Assembly (NCBI GenBank): GCA_015485665.1
Contig: WFTC01000013.1
Coordinates: 1-64,000, forward strand
Length of the DNA: 64,000 nt
Origin: Candidatus Altimarinota bacterium
GTDB lineage: Bacteria > Patescibacteriota > Gracilibacteria > UBA1369 > 2-02-FULL-48-14
Reading direction: 5' to 3'
Both the position numbers and the translations under genes were made by a program. How positions within the stretch are numbered: position 1 is the first letter of the stretch; each line of letters begins with the position of its first letter. Positions 44,521 to 54,067 of the stretch are shown piece after piece. Under the pieces are notes generated by a model. The model was not told the origin of the DNA, did no database searches, and was given only the letters and a program-made list of their open reading frames with translations.

Positions 44521-46605
44521 TTATTCCAAAACATCCAATAATTCCTTCAGGCTTGTTGGAGGGTATTTATCTCTATTTGCATCAATATATGCCAGCGTTG
44601 CTTCATAAAGATCCCATTGTTCTTGTTGAGCCGGCAATGGTAGGAAATCTTTTCCATCTTCATAACAAAGGTCAAGATCATAAGGAGGTGTATATGGTAT
44701 GCTCTTTTCATTGTCTTCCCACATGCAAGGTGCAAAAGGGGTGCCTGTCAAATAAAAATTATTTTCATGATACTTAATTCCTATGATCTGAGGGCCTGTA
44801 TCTGCCTTTTGAAGGCCTTGAGTGGCTTCTTCTAAAATTTCTTCAATGCTTTTCCCAAGCTTACTATATTTTTTTGCTTGTTCGTAAAGTTTAAGGTCAT
44901 AGTGTTCTGGTCTAATGTAAAGATCGCCTTCCATATCACCTAAATCCACACCATTTCTTCCAACTGTAAAAACTGCACCTAGGTCATAATAAAGTTTAGT
45001 TAGAGTTTGACGAATAGGTCCGTAAGACGATCCTATTGCTGCTATAATTGGTGCTTCACCAAGAGTATCCGTAATGAATTTGAATCCACCCGGTTTATTA
45101 CTTGGTAAACCTGTTTCAAGATCTAAAGCTCTCGTTTCATACTCCAAAAATTTTTCATAACGATCTTCTTCATTCAAGCTTGCCAAATCATTAATGTCAA
45201 ATCCATTGTAAGCAGGATAAGGTGGTCTGAAGTGATATCCAATTTCAACAACGTCTGATGTAGCAAGTCTATCTACAAGAGTGTCATTCATTTCAACGTA
45301 ATTTTGAAAACTTGGATCGGTTAGATAAATTCCGATTGGAATATCATATTTTTCATGAAGATCTATTACCCGATTTATGGTTTTGGCGCTTTCTTCAGGG
45401 TTTACCCAGTCATGCACGTTGAGAGAAAACAGTGTGTAAAGAGAAGACTCTTTATCTGCATTCACTGGTTCAAGTGAATCTTCTGAATCTTCAGGTAAGA
45501 CTGCATTTTCAGTTGTACTACTATCTATAGTTGAGCTTTCTTGCTTATTATTTTCTTTGTCGTTCAAATATGCCAATACCGCATCTCTTTGAGATGACCA
45601 TTGAATTACGCCTTCATTTTCCAATCTTTGCATTTCACTAAAAAAGTAACGCAATACTTCCTCATTTTTTTCAATAAAAATAGGGGTAGGGAAATATAGA
45701 GATAATTTTGCATATTTCGAGCGATCTCTTTTGGCATCCAATTCCATGATTTTTTCCACCCAAAGATCCACGTCATTTTTTTCAAAAGCGCAATCTCCTT
45801 TGCCTGGATCCATTCCAGTTCCGCAAACACCAATGCCTCCTTCAGACATATAGTCAATACGTCCAAATTCGCCGTTGCTTATAACTATGCCTTCACCGTC
45901 ATCCTCCCAAGCATCCAAGTCTTTAAGTTGCATGAAGTTAATACGAGACAGTGGGTCTTGAGGCACACTGAAGTGATAAGTTTCATTGTAAATTTTTTGG
46001 TCGTCCCAAGGTTCAACTCTATTTTCTTCATCAAAAGCTAAGAGATGAAAGCCCACCAGACCGTCTATATAAGTAAAGCCTGCGTCTAGAGCTGCTTGAA
46101 CCCAGTTATTCGGACCTCCGGCTCCACTGCAACCCATATTGTTTTCCGCGCCTACTAAATCGTCCACTAACTGTTTATTTTCTTTTAATTGGTTTACAAA
46201 TTCATCGTAGTCCAGTTTTTCTCTTCCTCCAATGTCGCAATGAGTTCCTACGCCATGACCTCGTTCCAAAGCTTCTGCCATCAAATTGTCATCCCATTTT
46301 GTGTTTGCCCTTGCAAAAGGTTTTTCACTTTCAATTGTTAGAATTGCGCCATATTCTTCAGCAAGATCCATTCCGTAGCGCAGTTCTTTAACACGTTTTT
46401 TGAATATGGCTTCAATTTGGTCATCTTTATAGTTACTTTCCATGTGAGTCATTGTTGTCATGAACATGGGTTTTTCCACATCTGAAATTTCATCATTGAT
46501 ATTGATTGTATTTTCTGTATTTCCATATCCAATCAAATTGTATACTCCAAATGTAAGCAAGCTAAACAATAAGATACTTGAAACTATTGTGATTACAGTT
46601 TTCAT
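44521..46605 (-). CDS. Exported protein with two polysaccharide-deacetylase-like domains
   Basis: A 694-aa protein with an N-terminal signal anchor (about 4-25). Two related halves (about residues 40-345 and 390-690) follow, separated by an acidic Ser/Thr linker. The first half has TIESEKPFARAN, GHGVGTHCDIGG and GCSGAGGPNNWVQAALDAGF, which resemble the NodB/carbohydrate-esterase 4 fold. The second half has IGIYLTDPS and EIGYHFRPPYPAYNG. Neither has the full set of deacetylase metal motifs as I know them, so activity is uncertain. It probably acts on surface glycans. A tandem 10-bp repeat lies in its promoter region. Confidence 0.65.
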   Translation of the reverse strand: MKTVITIVSSILLFSLLTFGVYNLIGYGNTENTININDEISDVEKPMFMTTMTHMESNYKDDQIEAIFKKRVKELRYGMDLAEEYGAILTIESEKPFARANTKWDDNLMAEALERGHGVGTHCDIGGREKLDYDEFVNQLKENKQLVDDLVGAENNMGCSGAGGPNNWVQAALDAGFTYIDGLVGFHLLAFDEENRVEPWDDQKIYNETYHFSVPQDPLSRINFMQLKDLDAWEDDGEGIVISNGEFGRIDYMSEGGIGVCGTGMDPGKGDCAFEKNDVDLWVEKIMELDAKRDRSKYAKLSLYFPTPIFIEKNEEVLRYFFSEMQRLENEGVIQWSSQRDAVLAYLNDKENNKQESSTIDSSTTENAVLPEDSEDSLEPVNADKESSLYTLFSLNVHDWVNPEESAKTINRVIDLHEKYDIPIGIYLTDPSFQNYVEMNDTLVDRLATSDVVEIGYHFRPPYPAYNGFDINDLASLNEEDRYEKFLEYETRALDLETGLPSNKPGGFKFITDTLGEAPIIAAIGSSYGPIRQTLTKLYYDLGAVFTVGRNGVDLGDMEGDLYIRPEHYDLKLYEQAKKYSKLGKSIEEILEEATQGLQKADTGPQIIGIKYHENNFYLTGTPFAPCMWEDNEKSIPYTPPYDLDLCYEDGKDFLPLPAQQEQWDLYEATLAYIDANRDKYPPTSLKELLDVLE

Positions 46606-46615
46606 TTTTTACAGT

Positions 46616-46635
46616 TCGGTTATATTCGGTTATAT
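46616..46635. repeat. Tandem 10-bp repeat upstream of the deacetylase-like gene
   Basis: TCGGTTATAT occurs twice head to tail (46616-46625 and 46626-46635), beginning 11 bases before the start codon on the minus strand. The period of one helical turn suggests a repeated protein site or a duplicated -10 element. Confidence 0.8.
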
Positions 46636-46721
46636 ATGAGCTGATTTTAGCATATTTCTTTTTCTCTTGCCATTTATCATAGACAGGGGTAAAATCCCTC
46701 AGCATTTACTCAAGAGAATCT

Positions 46722-47351
46722 ATGGATCAAGTTACACTTAAAGTTCAAATGCGAGACGCTGAAACAAAAGCAAAGGCGCTTCGTCGTAAGGGTTTACTAC
46801 CAGCCGAATATTACGGTAAAGGGGTGAAAAACCTCAGTATTCAGATGGATTATCAGAGTTTTCGCCGGATGTATCGTCATGCGGGAGATAATACCCTTAT
46901 AGATATGGATATAGAAGGGCAGGGGAAGAAGAAAGTTTTGGTTCAAAACGTTGATTATGATCCGGTTTCAGGTGAATTCATTCATGTTGACTTCATTAAT
47001 GTAGACATGGATGTGAAAGTTACTGCGAATGTTCCGGTTGTCCTTGAAGGAACTGCACCTGCGGTTAAGGAGCAAGGCGGGATTCTGACACAAAATCTTG
47101 ATGAAATTGAAATAAGATGTCTGCCTGCTAATTTGATTCATGAAGTGAAGCTAAGCGTCGAGTCTCTTGTTGATTTTCATTCTGCAATACATGTTTCCGA
47201 TATTAAACTTGATGATAAGATTGAAATTCTTACCGATCCTTCAATTACGATTGCTACGGTTAGCGCTCCAAGGTCGGAAGAAGTGGAGAGTGGTGAAGAT
47301 GTAGATGTTAGCGCTGTGGAAGTACCTAGTGCATCAAAAGAGGGAGAATAG
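46722..47351 (+). CDS. rplY: 50S ribosomal protein L25/CTC family
   Basis: Binds 5S rRNA in the large subunit. The 209-aa protein is the long (CTC) form. The N-terminal L25 domain (about 1-92) has RKGLLPAEYYGKG and VQNVDYDPVSGEFIHVDF. A C-terminal beta domain (about 93-185) follows, with VPVVLEGTAPAVKEQGG and EIEIRCLPANLIHEV, then a short acidic tail. TAAAAT near 46690 may be the -10 box. Confidence 0.96.
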   Translation: MDQVTLKVQMRDAETKAKALRRKGLLPAEYYGKGVKNLSIQMDYQSFRRMYRHAGDNTLIDMDIEGQGKKKVLVQNVDYDPVSGEFIHVDFINVDMDVKVTANVPVVLEGTAPAVKEQGGILTQNLDEIEIRCLPANLIHEVKLSVESLVDFHSAIHVSDIKLDDKIEILTDPSITIATVSAPRSEEVESGEDVDVSAVEVPSASKEGE

Positions 47352-47377
47352 TTCTTTTAGAAACAGTAGACTTGCTT

Positions 47378-47887
47378 ATGAGGCCGGTAGATATATTTAC
47401 AGATTCGGTTAATGTGTTAAAGCTTAGAAAAACTGCATTTGAGAATGTTATGAGAGCACCTTTTTCTCATTCTTTTTTTGTTTTGGCTTTAGTATCTTTT
47501 TTTGGGGCTTTAGGTTATTGGATTTTTCCTTCAAGTCCTTTTGAAGCTTTGACTTATAGGCCTGATTTTTTTTGGATTTTGGCTCGTAGCTTAAGCAATT
47601 TTCTTTTTTATGCTTTTTCTTTTGCTTTCATTGGTTTTTTGGCAAACTTTCAATTTAAATCAAAATTGACAACTGGAGATTTTTTTAAAGTTATGTCACA
47701 TGCCAGTATTTCAGGTTTATTGCTTTTGTTGCCGGTTTTATGGCCGGCTTTTATTTTGTCTTTGCTTTTTGTAGCCTATGAAGTCTTAACGAGATGGGGA
47801 GGTATAGGTGGAAGAGCTGTTTTGATGCTTATTTTTATACAATTTGTATTTACGATTTTATCTGCTTATCAATTTGAGCCTTTTTAG
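47378..47887 (+). CDS. Yip1-like multi-pass membrane protein
   Basis: A 169-aa protein with four or five hydrophobic helices (about residues 30-50, 65-90, 108-140, 145-165). Its N-terminus (MRPVDIFTDSVNVLKLRKTAFENV) resembles the start of Yip1-domain proteins. No function is known in bacteria. It follows rplY by 26 bases, and a start at 47372 (TTG) is less likely than the ATG at 47378. The family call is tentative. Confidence 0.6.
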   Translation: MRPVDIFTDSVNVLKLRKTAFENVMRAPFSHSFFVLALVSFFGALGYWIFPSSPFEALTYRPDFFWILARSLSNFLFYAFSFAFIGFLANFQFKSKLTTGDFFKVMSHASISGLLLLLPVLWPAFILSLLFVAYEVLTRWGGIGGRAVLMLIFIQFVFTILSAYQFEPF

Positions 47888-47975
47888 TTTGTCATTTACA
47901 AGACCTATGCTTGATGTGGCAAAAATAGCTTAAATCAGCTATAATTATAAGATAATATTGATATAAGTTTCATTT

Positions 47976-49085
47976 ATGCTTGATGCAGAGAAAAGCAATT
48001 CGGAGATTAAGGCTAAAGGTGCATCTAAAGCTAAGGGCGCAGATTTTTCAGAACCTTTAAAAGTGGATGTACCCCAGATGAGTGATAAACTTGGACAATT
48101 GGAGGTGCAGCGAGTTGAAGCAAGTGATGAGCTTGAAAAAATTCGCAAACAAAGTTCTACTCAGGTGCATTCTCAAACCTCAAACTTATCTGAGTCTGAT
48201 GTGAAATCAAACTTTGAGAAGGGTGATGGTGGGTTTTTAGATTTGTTGGAGGAAGCTAATCTTTCTATAAAGCATTTAAAATTTTGTTGTGGTGGCATAT
48301 TTATTTTATTTATTGTCATAACTTTGATTTATGGTGCTGTTAGATGGGTGCCCACTTGGAAGATATGGTCTAATAAAGATTACAATGTTGATATTGTTGA
48401 AAATAATGTAAATGAGTTTGAAGATATTTATAAAGAGGAAAATGAAGATACACCTTTCATGGAAGTAAGTGAGTCTCAAAGTGGAACTATTTATGCCGGA
48501 TTACTTCTTGGTATGAATGAATCTGAGCCTGATCCAGCTATTGATGCAGGAGTAAATTTGGGTGGAGTTGCAAGTGAAAACAGCATGACGGATTCTATTC
48601 GTTTATTTGCTCGTTTGTACGAATCTATGCAAGTTGATGTTCAGGATCTTTTGGATCAATCTAAAGATAGAAGGGCGACTCTTTCCGATTATGCTGATGA
48701 ATTGAGGTATCTTTATTCTAAAGGTGAAAGAGAGTTGAAAGAGCTTCGTGCAAAGACGGATAATCTTGTGAGTCAGTTTACTCAGGTTGAGAATGAGAAA
48801 GATATTATGGAAGATCGTTTTTTTGATAAACTTGGAAATTTGGATGCCTATGGAGCTGATGCTGCTTTGGAGGCTTTTATTATTAGAGGGGAAGAAGTTG
48901 TAAGTCTTCGTGCTCGTTATTTGGCATATAAAAAACTCATTGAGTATTATGACATTCTTCTTGCAGATATAGACAGGCGTATTTTTGATATTGATCTGAA
49001 TGAGGAGGCATTGGTAAAAGGCATTCAAGTTGTGGATATTCAAGGTTCAGATCTTGATTTGATTATTCAGGAGTCTGAGCTGTGA
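47976..49085 (+). CDS. Single-pass membrane protein of unknown function
   Basis: A 369-aa protein with a hydrophilic, Lys/Ser-rich N-terminus (1-105), one transmembrane helix (about 106-128, CCGGIFILFIVITLIYGAV), and an extracytoplasmic part of about 240 residues dominated by helices that could form a coiled coil (about 205-345). Two Cys stand at the membrane edge. I recognise no domain. It is 43 bases upstream of the Rel/SpoT gene on the same strand. The function is unknown. Confidence 0.75.
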   Translation: MLDAEKSNSEIKAKGASKAKGADFSEPLKVDVPQMSDKLGQLEVQRVEASDELEKIRKQSSTQVHSQTSNLSESDVKSNFEKGDGGFLDLLEEANLSIKHLKFCCGGIFILFIVITLIYGAVRWVPTWKIWSNKDYNVDIVENNVNEFEDIYKEENEDTPFMEVSESQSGTIYAGLLLGMNESEPDPAIDAGVNLGGVASENSMTDSIRLFARLYESMQVDVQDLLDQSKDRRATLSDYADELRYLYSKGERELKELRAKTDNLVSQFTQVENEKDIMEDRFFDKLGNLDAYGADAALEAFIIRGEEVVSLRARYLAYKKLIEYYDILLADIDRRIFDIDLNEEALVKGIQVVDIQGSDLDLIIQESEL

Positions 49086-49128
49086 TTGACAATTGCTATA
49101 TGCGTCATTTTGATTTAGTATTGGGAAC

Positions 49129-51267
49129 ATGGATTACAGCATTTTACGTAAACGTATTGAGAGGGAGCGTCCCGACCTTGATATTAAGGCTATAGATGCA
49201 GCTTATGAATGTGCTTATGCGGCTCATTCCGGTCAGTTTCGTTATTCCGGAGAGCCTTATATTACTCATCCTGTTGCAGCTACAGCCTTGCTTTTAGCTT
49301 TGAATCCGGATCTTGTATCCATTCAAGCATGTCTCTTGCATGATGTGACGGAAGATACTTTTTTAACTTCCGAAGATATTGAACAAAAATTTTGTTCAGA
49401 TGTGGCAACTTTGGTTGAGGGTATGGAGAAGTTATCCGTTGTAAAAATATCTTCAGAATCAGATCAAAGTGAAGAATGGAGGAATATGTTTTTGGCTATG
49501 GCAAAGGATATTCGTATTGTATTTATAAAATTGGCTGATCGTTTACATAATATGCAAACTTTGGATTTTGTTCCCAAGTCTAAACAAGAACGTATAGCCA
49601 GAGAATCTTTAATGTTGCATGCGGCGATTGCTTCACGTTTGGGAATTTATCAATTTAAGAGTGAACTTGAAGATTTATGTTTTAAGTATTTGGAAAAGGA
49701 AGCCTTTTATTCTTTATTGCATAAACTGTCTGAATATAGGCGACAAAGTGATAGCTATATCAATCTTGTAAGAGATGAAGTGGTAGAACTTTTGCAGCGT
49801 TCTGGAGTGGATTTTTTGGAGGTTCAAGGTAGAATGAAGCATTTGTGGAGTATTTATCAAAAAATGCAACGTAAAGACACGGAAAATGTGGATGATATTC
49901 AAGATCTTTTTGCTCTGCGTGTGATTTTACCAGATATGATTTGCAATAATGAAGAGAAGGTTGCTCATTTATATACTGCTCTCGGTATTATTCATGCACA
50001 TACTGTGCCCTTGCAAGATCGTTTTAAAGATTATGTTGCCGTACCTAAGCCAAATGGCTACAGGAGCTTGCATACAACAGTTTTAGGTTTGGGTGTACAG
50101 CTCTATGAAAGACCTACGGAAATTCAAATTCGTACTGAGCGTATGCATAGGGAATCTGAAATTGGAATTGCCTCTCATACAAATTACAAATTGGGTAAAA
50201 AAATTGTTCGAACTTTTGATTTAAATAGGCATAAAGCTCTTCAATCATCAATGAAAAAGGTGAAAGCAATTGTAAAAAGATTTCCTGAGCTTGAGGGAAT
50301 TGTAAAAGATTGGGTGGAGCGTTATCAGCATATTTTCCCTGAAGATAGGAGTAAAGTGGAAAAGATATTATTAGATTATGGATTGAGCAGTGAAGATTTA
50401 GACAATATTAGAAAAGGTCGGAGTCAGGAGAATCTTAAATTGGAACCTAAGCTTGAAACTCAGATGGCTTGGCTTAGAGGATTGGCAGAAAAAGAAGAAG
50501 GGATGGAGATAGATTTATTTCCGGATAAAATTTTTGTTCTTACACCGAATCGTGATGTGATAGAGCTTCCAAGAGGTGCAACGCCGATTGACTTTGCTTA
50601 TGCCGTACATACGGAAGTGGGTCACAAAATGGCACATGCTAAAGTAAATGGTCGCATAGTGCCTTTGGATTATGTTTTAACGAATGGTCAACAGGTTGAA
50701 ATTGGCACACGCAGCAATGCTTCTCCTAATCGTTATTGGTTAAGTATCGCCAAGACATCTTACGCTCAGGCGAAAATTAAAAATTGGTTTAATAGGCAAG
50801 ATCGTGATTCAAATGTGGCTTCTGGACGTGATATTTTAAATAAAGAACTTGATAAGCTTGGAGAGAAACTTTTGGATGAAAGATTAACTTTGCTTAAAGA
50901 TTATGCCGGTAAGCAGAGAGATTTTTCCGAGCGTGAACAAATTTTAGAGTCAATTGCTTTAGGTTCCATTACAATCGGGCAAGTTATAAAGACTCTTTTT
51001 GGAACTATGCCGATAAAGTCGAATAAAAAAAATGTTCAAAAAAAGTGTGATGTTAAAGATCCTAGTCATTTGGTTATTGTGACAGGGGAGGAAAAACTTC
51101 CGACTTTATTAAGCGCTTGTTGTAAACCTGTTTTTGGTGTGCCGATTATAGGCTATGTTACTCGTGGAAGGAATATACGTATTCACAGAAGCAGTTGTAA
51201 AGATCTCAAAGGCTTGGAAGGTGAGCGTTTTGTTAGCGCTCATTGGCAAGATAGAAGTGAGATTTAA
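49129..51267 (+). CDS. relA: Bifunctional (p)ppGpp synthetase/hydrolase (Rel/SpoT)
   Basis: Makes and degrades the stringent-response alarmone. The 712-aa protein has an HD hydrolase domain with HSGQFRYSGEPYITHP near residue 33 and LLHDVTEDT near 70, so hydrolysis is likely kept. The synthetase domain has FKDYVAVPKPNGYRSLHTTV near 302. A TGS domain (about 460-525) has DKIFVLTPNRDVIELPRGAT. The C-terminal zinc-finger-like part has LLSACCKPVFGVPIIGYVTRG near 661. The ACT domain that normally follows is absent, so the C-terminus is shorter than in typical Rel. Confidence 0.95.
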   Translation: MDYSILRKRIERERPDLDIKAIDAAYECAYAAHSGQFRYSGEPYITHPVAATALLLALNPDLVSIQACLLHDVTEDTFLTSEDIEQKFCSDVATLVEGMEKLSVVKISSESDQSEEWRNMFLAMAKDIRIVFIKLADRLHNMQTLDFVPKSKQERIARESLMLHAAIASRLGIYQFKSELEDLCFKYLEKEAFYSLLHKLSEYRRQSDSYINLVRDEVVELLQRSGVDFLEVQGRMKHLWSIYQKMQRKDTENVDDIQDLFALRVILPDMICNNEEKVAHLYTALGIIHAHTVPLQDRFKDYVAVPKPNGYRSLHTTVLGLGVQLYERPTEIQIRTERMHRESEIGIASHTNYKLGKKIVRTFDLNRHKALQSSMKKVKAIVKRFPELEGIVKDWVERYQHIFPEDRSKVEKILLDYGLSSEDLDNIRKGRSQENLKLEPKLETQMAWLRGLAEKEEGMEIDLFPDKIFVLTPNRDVIELPRGATPIDFAYAVHTEVGHKMAHAKVNGRIVPLDYVLTNGQQVEIGTRSNASPNRYWLSIAKTSYAQAKIKNWFNRQDRDSNVASGRDILNKELDKLGEKLLDERLTLLKDYAGKQRDFSEREQILESIALGSITIGQVIKTLFGTMPIKSNKKNVQKKCDVKDPSHLVIVTGEEKLPTLLSACCKPVFGVPIIGYVTRGRNIRIHRSSCKDLKGLEGERFVSAHWQDRSEI

Positions 51268-51278
51268 ACTGAAAAAGA

Positions 51279-51998
51279 TTAGAAAGACAAAGTTTTTAAA
51301 GGCTTTTGTAGATGAGCTTCAAAGAGTTGATAAGTAAGTTTGCGTATTTCTTGTTGTTCTTCAAAGCTCAGTTTTACTTTATTTGCCTGTGAGACATGTC
51401 TCATGCGAAAGAACTCCATTGCTTTTCTGTATTTTAGTTGAAGCGGTTTTTGTGAAGGGCTGCAATTTTCACAATGTAATGTACCTTGTTTCATATCCCA
51501 GTGTAGATGTCGTTCTTTTTGATCTTCATGACATTGGCTGCATTCACGAAAATTTGGAAGAAAGCCTAAATGATTAGCTAATTGAACTAAACTCATATCA
51601 AGCAAGTGAGTTTGAACATTTTTTTTATTCAATTCTGTAAAGCTGGACAAAAGTAAGTCAAAAATTTCCGGATGAGGATCATTTGTAAGTACGCTCAGTT
51701 CCGTTAGTTGAAGTAGCAAGCCGGCTTCTATGATTTTATCTAAATCTTCTTTTAGGTGTATAAAGCTTTCTTGGCACTCAACTTCTTGTAAAAAATATTT
51801 ATTTTTACCTTTATATAAGCTGCCTTTAATCAGATTCATTGCTTCCAGATGGGCACTTCTTAGGGATTTGCCATAACCTGCACCTTTTGCAATTACTTCA
51901 ATGCGCTTTCCTTTTTTATCCAATAAAACCAGTGATAGATCCCTTTCAAAAACATGTCTTTTTTTAAGTATGATGGCTGTGAAATTATTATGCTTCAT
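51279..51998 (-). CDS. recO: DNA repair protein RecO
   Basis: Helps load RecA onto gapped, SSB-coated DNA. The 239-aa protein has the N-terminal OB fold (TAIILKKRHVFERDLSLVLL, IEVIAKGAGYGKS) and a helical C-terminal part with a zinc finger (CSQCHEDQ near residue 155 and LHCENCSP near 173). Length is normal. It overlaps ftsX by four bases on the minus strand. The pairing of recO and ftsX is not a standard operon, so the grouping may be incidental. Confidence 0.93.
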   Translation of the reverse strand: MKHNNFTAIILKKRHVFERDLSLVLLDKKGKRIEVIAKGAGYGKSLRSAHLEAMNLIKGSLYKGKNKYFLQEVECQESFIHLKEDLDKIIEAGLLLQLTELSVLTNDPHPEIFDLLLSSFTELNKKNVQTHLLDMSLVQLANHLGFLPNFRECSQCHEDQKERHLHWDMKQGTLHCENCSPSQKPLQLKYRKAMEFFRMRHVSQANKVKLSFEEQQEIRKLTYQLFEAHLQKPLKTLSF

Positions 51999-52909
51999 TT
52001 TTCTAAATCAAAATTTCTTTTTAGGTAAAAATTAATTGCGACTAAGCTTGAGCCAAGTCCTATAAGCAGACCGGTACCCATCTGCGTGCTTAAAAGTAAT
52101 ATGATTTGCAAGTCGTTTTTGAAACTGAGAAGATCTTTAAGTCCCGTTCCAAGCATGAATAAATATAGCAATATAAAGCTGAACAATACTGAGGTTAAGC
52201 TGTATATGGCACCTTCAATCAAAAAAGGTAGGCGAATCATATCAGGGTGCGCACCCACCATCTGCATAATTTGAATTTCTTTTTTTCTTGTAAAAATGCT
52301 CAAATGTATGGCATTTACAACAATTACCACTGATCCAGCTGTGAATGCAAGCATGATACCAAAAATAAGTGTTTTGCTGATATTTTTTACTTTTATAAGT
52401 CTTTCCATGATAGTTTTATTTTCATTCATGCTTTCAACATCAAGCATGTAAGGGGCGTAAGGAGATTCTTTCAGATATTGAAGTATTTTTTCATGGTCTT
52501 GAGCTGAATTTGCAGTTATACGAAAATTGCCAGGTAGAGGGTTTGCTAGACCGTAATCTGTAAACAGTGATTCTTTTTCCGGGTATAATTTTAGGAAGGT
52601 CTTTAATGCTTCTTCTTTGCTTGTGTAGCTTACCTCCAAAACTTCTGATAATCCTTCAATTGCATTTTGCATATCGGTTATATCATAGAGCGAAGTGTCA
52701 TCACTGATATAAACAATAAGATCCACTTTACTTTCCAGTTCATTCAAGCTTTTTTGTGTAAGTGCGTTTAAAGACCATGCGACATTGAAAACAAATAAAA
52801 TCAAAGCCATCATCACCGTTGTGGTGATGCTTATATAAGCATTGCGAGTAATATTCGCATGTGCAAGCTTTAAGAGTCTTTTGAATTTGTGCTTGTAAGT
52901 GGGGCGCAT
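51995..52909 (-). CDS. ftsX: Cell-division permease-like protein FtsX
   Basis: The membrane partner of the ATPase FtsE, which couples septal wall hydrolysis to division. The 304-aa protein has the FtsX layout: a cytoplasmic N-terminus, a first helix (about 28-50), an outside loop with the DISDDTS-like region and KEEALKTFLKLYPEKESL (about 60-165), then three helices (about 185-210, 230-255, 265-295) with IQIMQMVGAHPDMIRLPFLIEG between. FtsE is not in the window. It overlaps recO by four bases and the upstream nucleotidyltransferase gene by 40. Confidence 0.93.
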   Translation of the reverse strand: MRPTYKHKFKRLLKLAHANITRNAYISITTTVMMALILFVFNVAWSLNALTQKSLNELESKVDLIVYISDDTSLYDITDMQNAIEGLSEVLEVSYTSKEEALKTFLKLYPEKESLFTDYGLANPLPGNFRITANSAQDHEKILQYLKESPYAPYMLDVESMNENKTIMERLIKVKNISKTLIFGIMLAFTAGSVVIVVNAIHLSIFTRKKEIQIMQMVGAHPDMIRLPFLIEGAIYSLTSVLFSFILLYLFMLGTGLKDLLSFKNDLQIILLLSTQMGTGLLIGLGSSLVAINFYLKRNFDLEK

Positions 52910-53346
52910 TTTTTGTGGGTGGAGAGAGTCTTTTGAATTATTGAACTCTTGAAATTTTGAGGTTGAAAAGCCTTTAAGCGAACAATTTTTGTATTCATTT
53001 TTTCTTTTATGAAAAGTTGTCTAAGTCCGTAAGTGAAAACAAATTGATCATATCCTAGTGCAATTATGTCAGGTTTTATTTTTTTTAGCACTTTATATTT
53101 ATCATCGTTATAACCGAGAATAGCTTTATCAACATAATTGCAGCGGCTTACATCTCTAAGACGTTTGCGTTCTGAATACATCGGGCTTTTCCCTTTTACT
53201 TTTTTTACTGTTTCATCTCTTGCAATTACAACAATCAATTCATCTCCCAAAGTCTTAGCTTGTTTAAGATAGTCTTCATGTCCCGCATGAAAATAGTCAA
53301 AAGTGCCAAAGGCCATGACCGATATTTTTTTATTGGATGGTTGCAT
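52870..53346 (-). CDS. Cytidylyltransferase-like nucleotidyltransferase (RibL-type)
   Basis: A 158-aa enzyme of the HxGH nucleotidyltransferase superfamily. GTFDYFHAGHEDYLKQAK near residue 13 holds the ATP/CTP-binding HAGH. RDETVKKVKGKSP and ALGYDQ follow. The pattern is closest to archaeal FAD synthase RibL or glycerol-3-phosphate cytidylyltransferase; TagD-like proteins usually have an RTEGISTT motif, which is absent. Its last 40 bases overlap the start of ftsX, and it overlaps the preceding membrane-protein gene by 17, so the whole minus-strand run is very compact. Confidence 0.85.
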   Translation of the reverse strand: MQPSNKKISVMAFGTFDYFHAGHEDYLKQAKTLGDELIVVIARDETVKKVKGKSPMYSERKRLRDVSRCNYVDKAILGYNDDKYKVLKKIKPDIIALGYDQFVFTYGLRQLFIKEKMNTKIVRLKAFQPQNFKSSIIQKTLSTHKKCAPLTSTNSKDS

Positions 53347-53644
53347 CGGGCAGCATGAAATTAATATATAAGGCTAAGATAAATAACACACCTGCCAATC
53401 CTGCGCAAAGATAAGCCGGCTTTTTTGAGTTGCCGGTTATATTTCCTATATGTAGGCTCAGTCGACTGGATCCATATGTGAGGCCTGCAAATAAAAATGG
53501 CAAATCCAGAGTTTTTAGTATTAGCATTATCAAGTTTTCTTTTGCACCTTGCATAACAAGCATGGTTGCACCTATCTGCAAGATTCCGAAAGCAAGAAAG
53601 AAAAAGAATGAAACTTTGCTGATTGTACGAAGGCTTTTTTCCAT
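53330..53644 (-). CDS. Small multi-pass membrane protein
   Basis: A 104-aa protein with three hydrophobic segments (about residues 8-32, 38-60, 77-97) and no family I recognise. It overlaps the nucleotidyltransferase gene by 17 bases and is probably first in that minus-strand operon (membrane protein, nucleotidyltransferase, ftsX, recO). No catalytic residues are evident. Confidence 0.7.
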   Translation of the reverse strand: MEKSLRTISKVSFFFFLAFGILQIGATMLVMQGAKENLIMLILKTLDLPFLFAGLTYGSSRLSLHIGNITGNSKKPAYLCAGLAGVLFILALYINFMLPDATIQ

Positions 53645-53776
53645 AAAAAACAGGCTACGGATGTATTATAGCTAAATGGCAAAAGATGCGCCACATTCAT
53701 TATGTATTGGACTAATACAAAGGCTTTTAATATTAAATTTACACTGCTACAATCACGCTGCTAAAAATTTTTTTGT

Positions 53777-54067
53777 ATGAAGCTTAGTAAAGATGATGTT
53801 AAAAAAATTGCTCACTTGGCACGGCTGAGGCTTAGTGATGAAGAGCTTGACCGTTTTTTACCTCAGCTTACTGAAATTCTAAGCTATGTTGAAATGCTCC
53901 AAGAAGTAAATACAAAAGGAGTGTTGGAAACTTGTCAGGTTGCCGGTCTTGAGAATATAATGAGAGAAGACATAGTTGATCATTCTTTGGCAACAGCCGA
54001 TGATTTACTATCCACTGCCGCTTTGCCTGTTGTGGATCACCAAATACGGATTAATAGAATAATGTAG
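53777..54067 (+). CDS. gatC: Glutamyl/aspartyl-tRNA amidotransferase subunit C
   Basis: The small subunit of GatCAB, which converts Glu-tRNA(Gln) (and Asp-tRNA(Asn)) to the amide form. It is 96 aa with the family opening LSKDDVKKIAHLARLRLSDEEL and the segment TEILSYVEMLQEVNT, then a C-terminal extended region with REDIVDHSL. Its stop overlaps the GTG start of gatA by one base. GatB is not in the window. Confidence 0.95.
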   Translation: MKLSKDDVKKIAHLARLRLSDEELDRFLPQLTEILSYVEMLQEVNTKGVLETCQVAGLENIMREDIVDHSLATADDLLSTAALPVVDHQIRINRIM

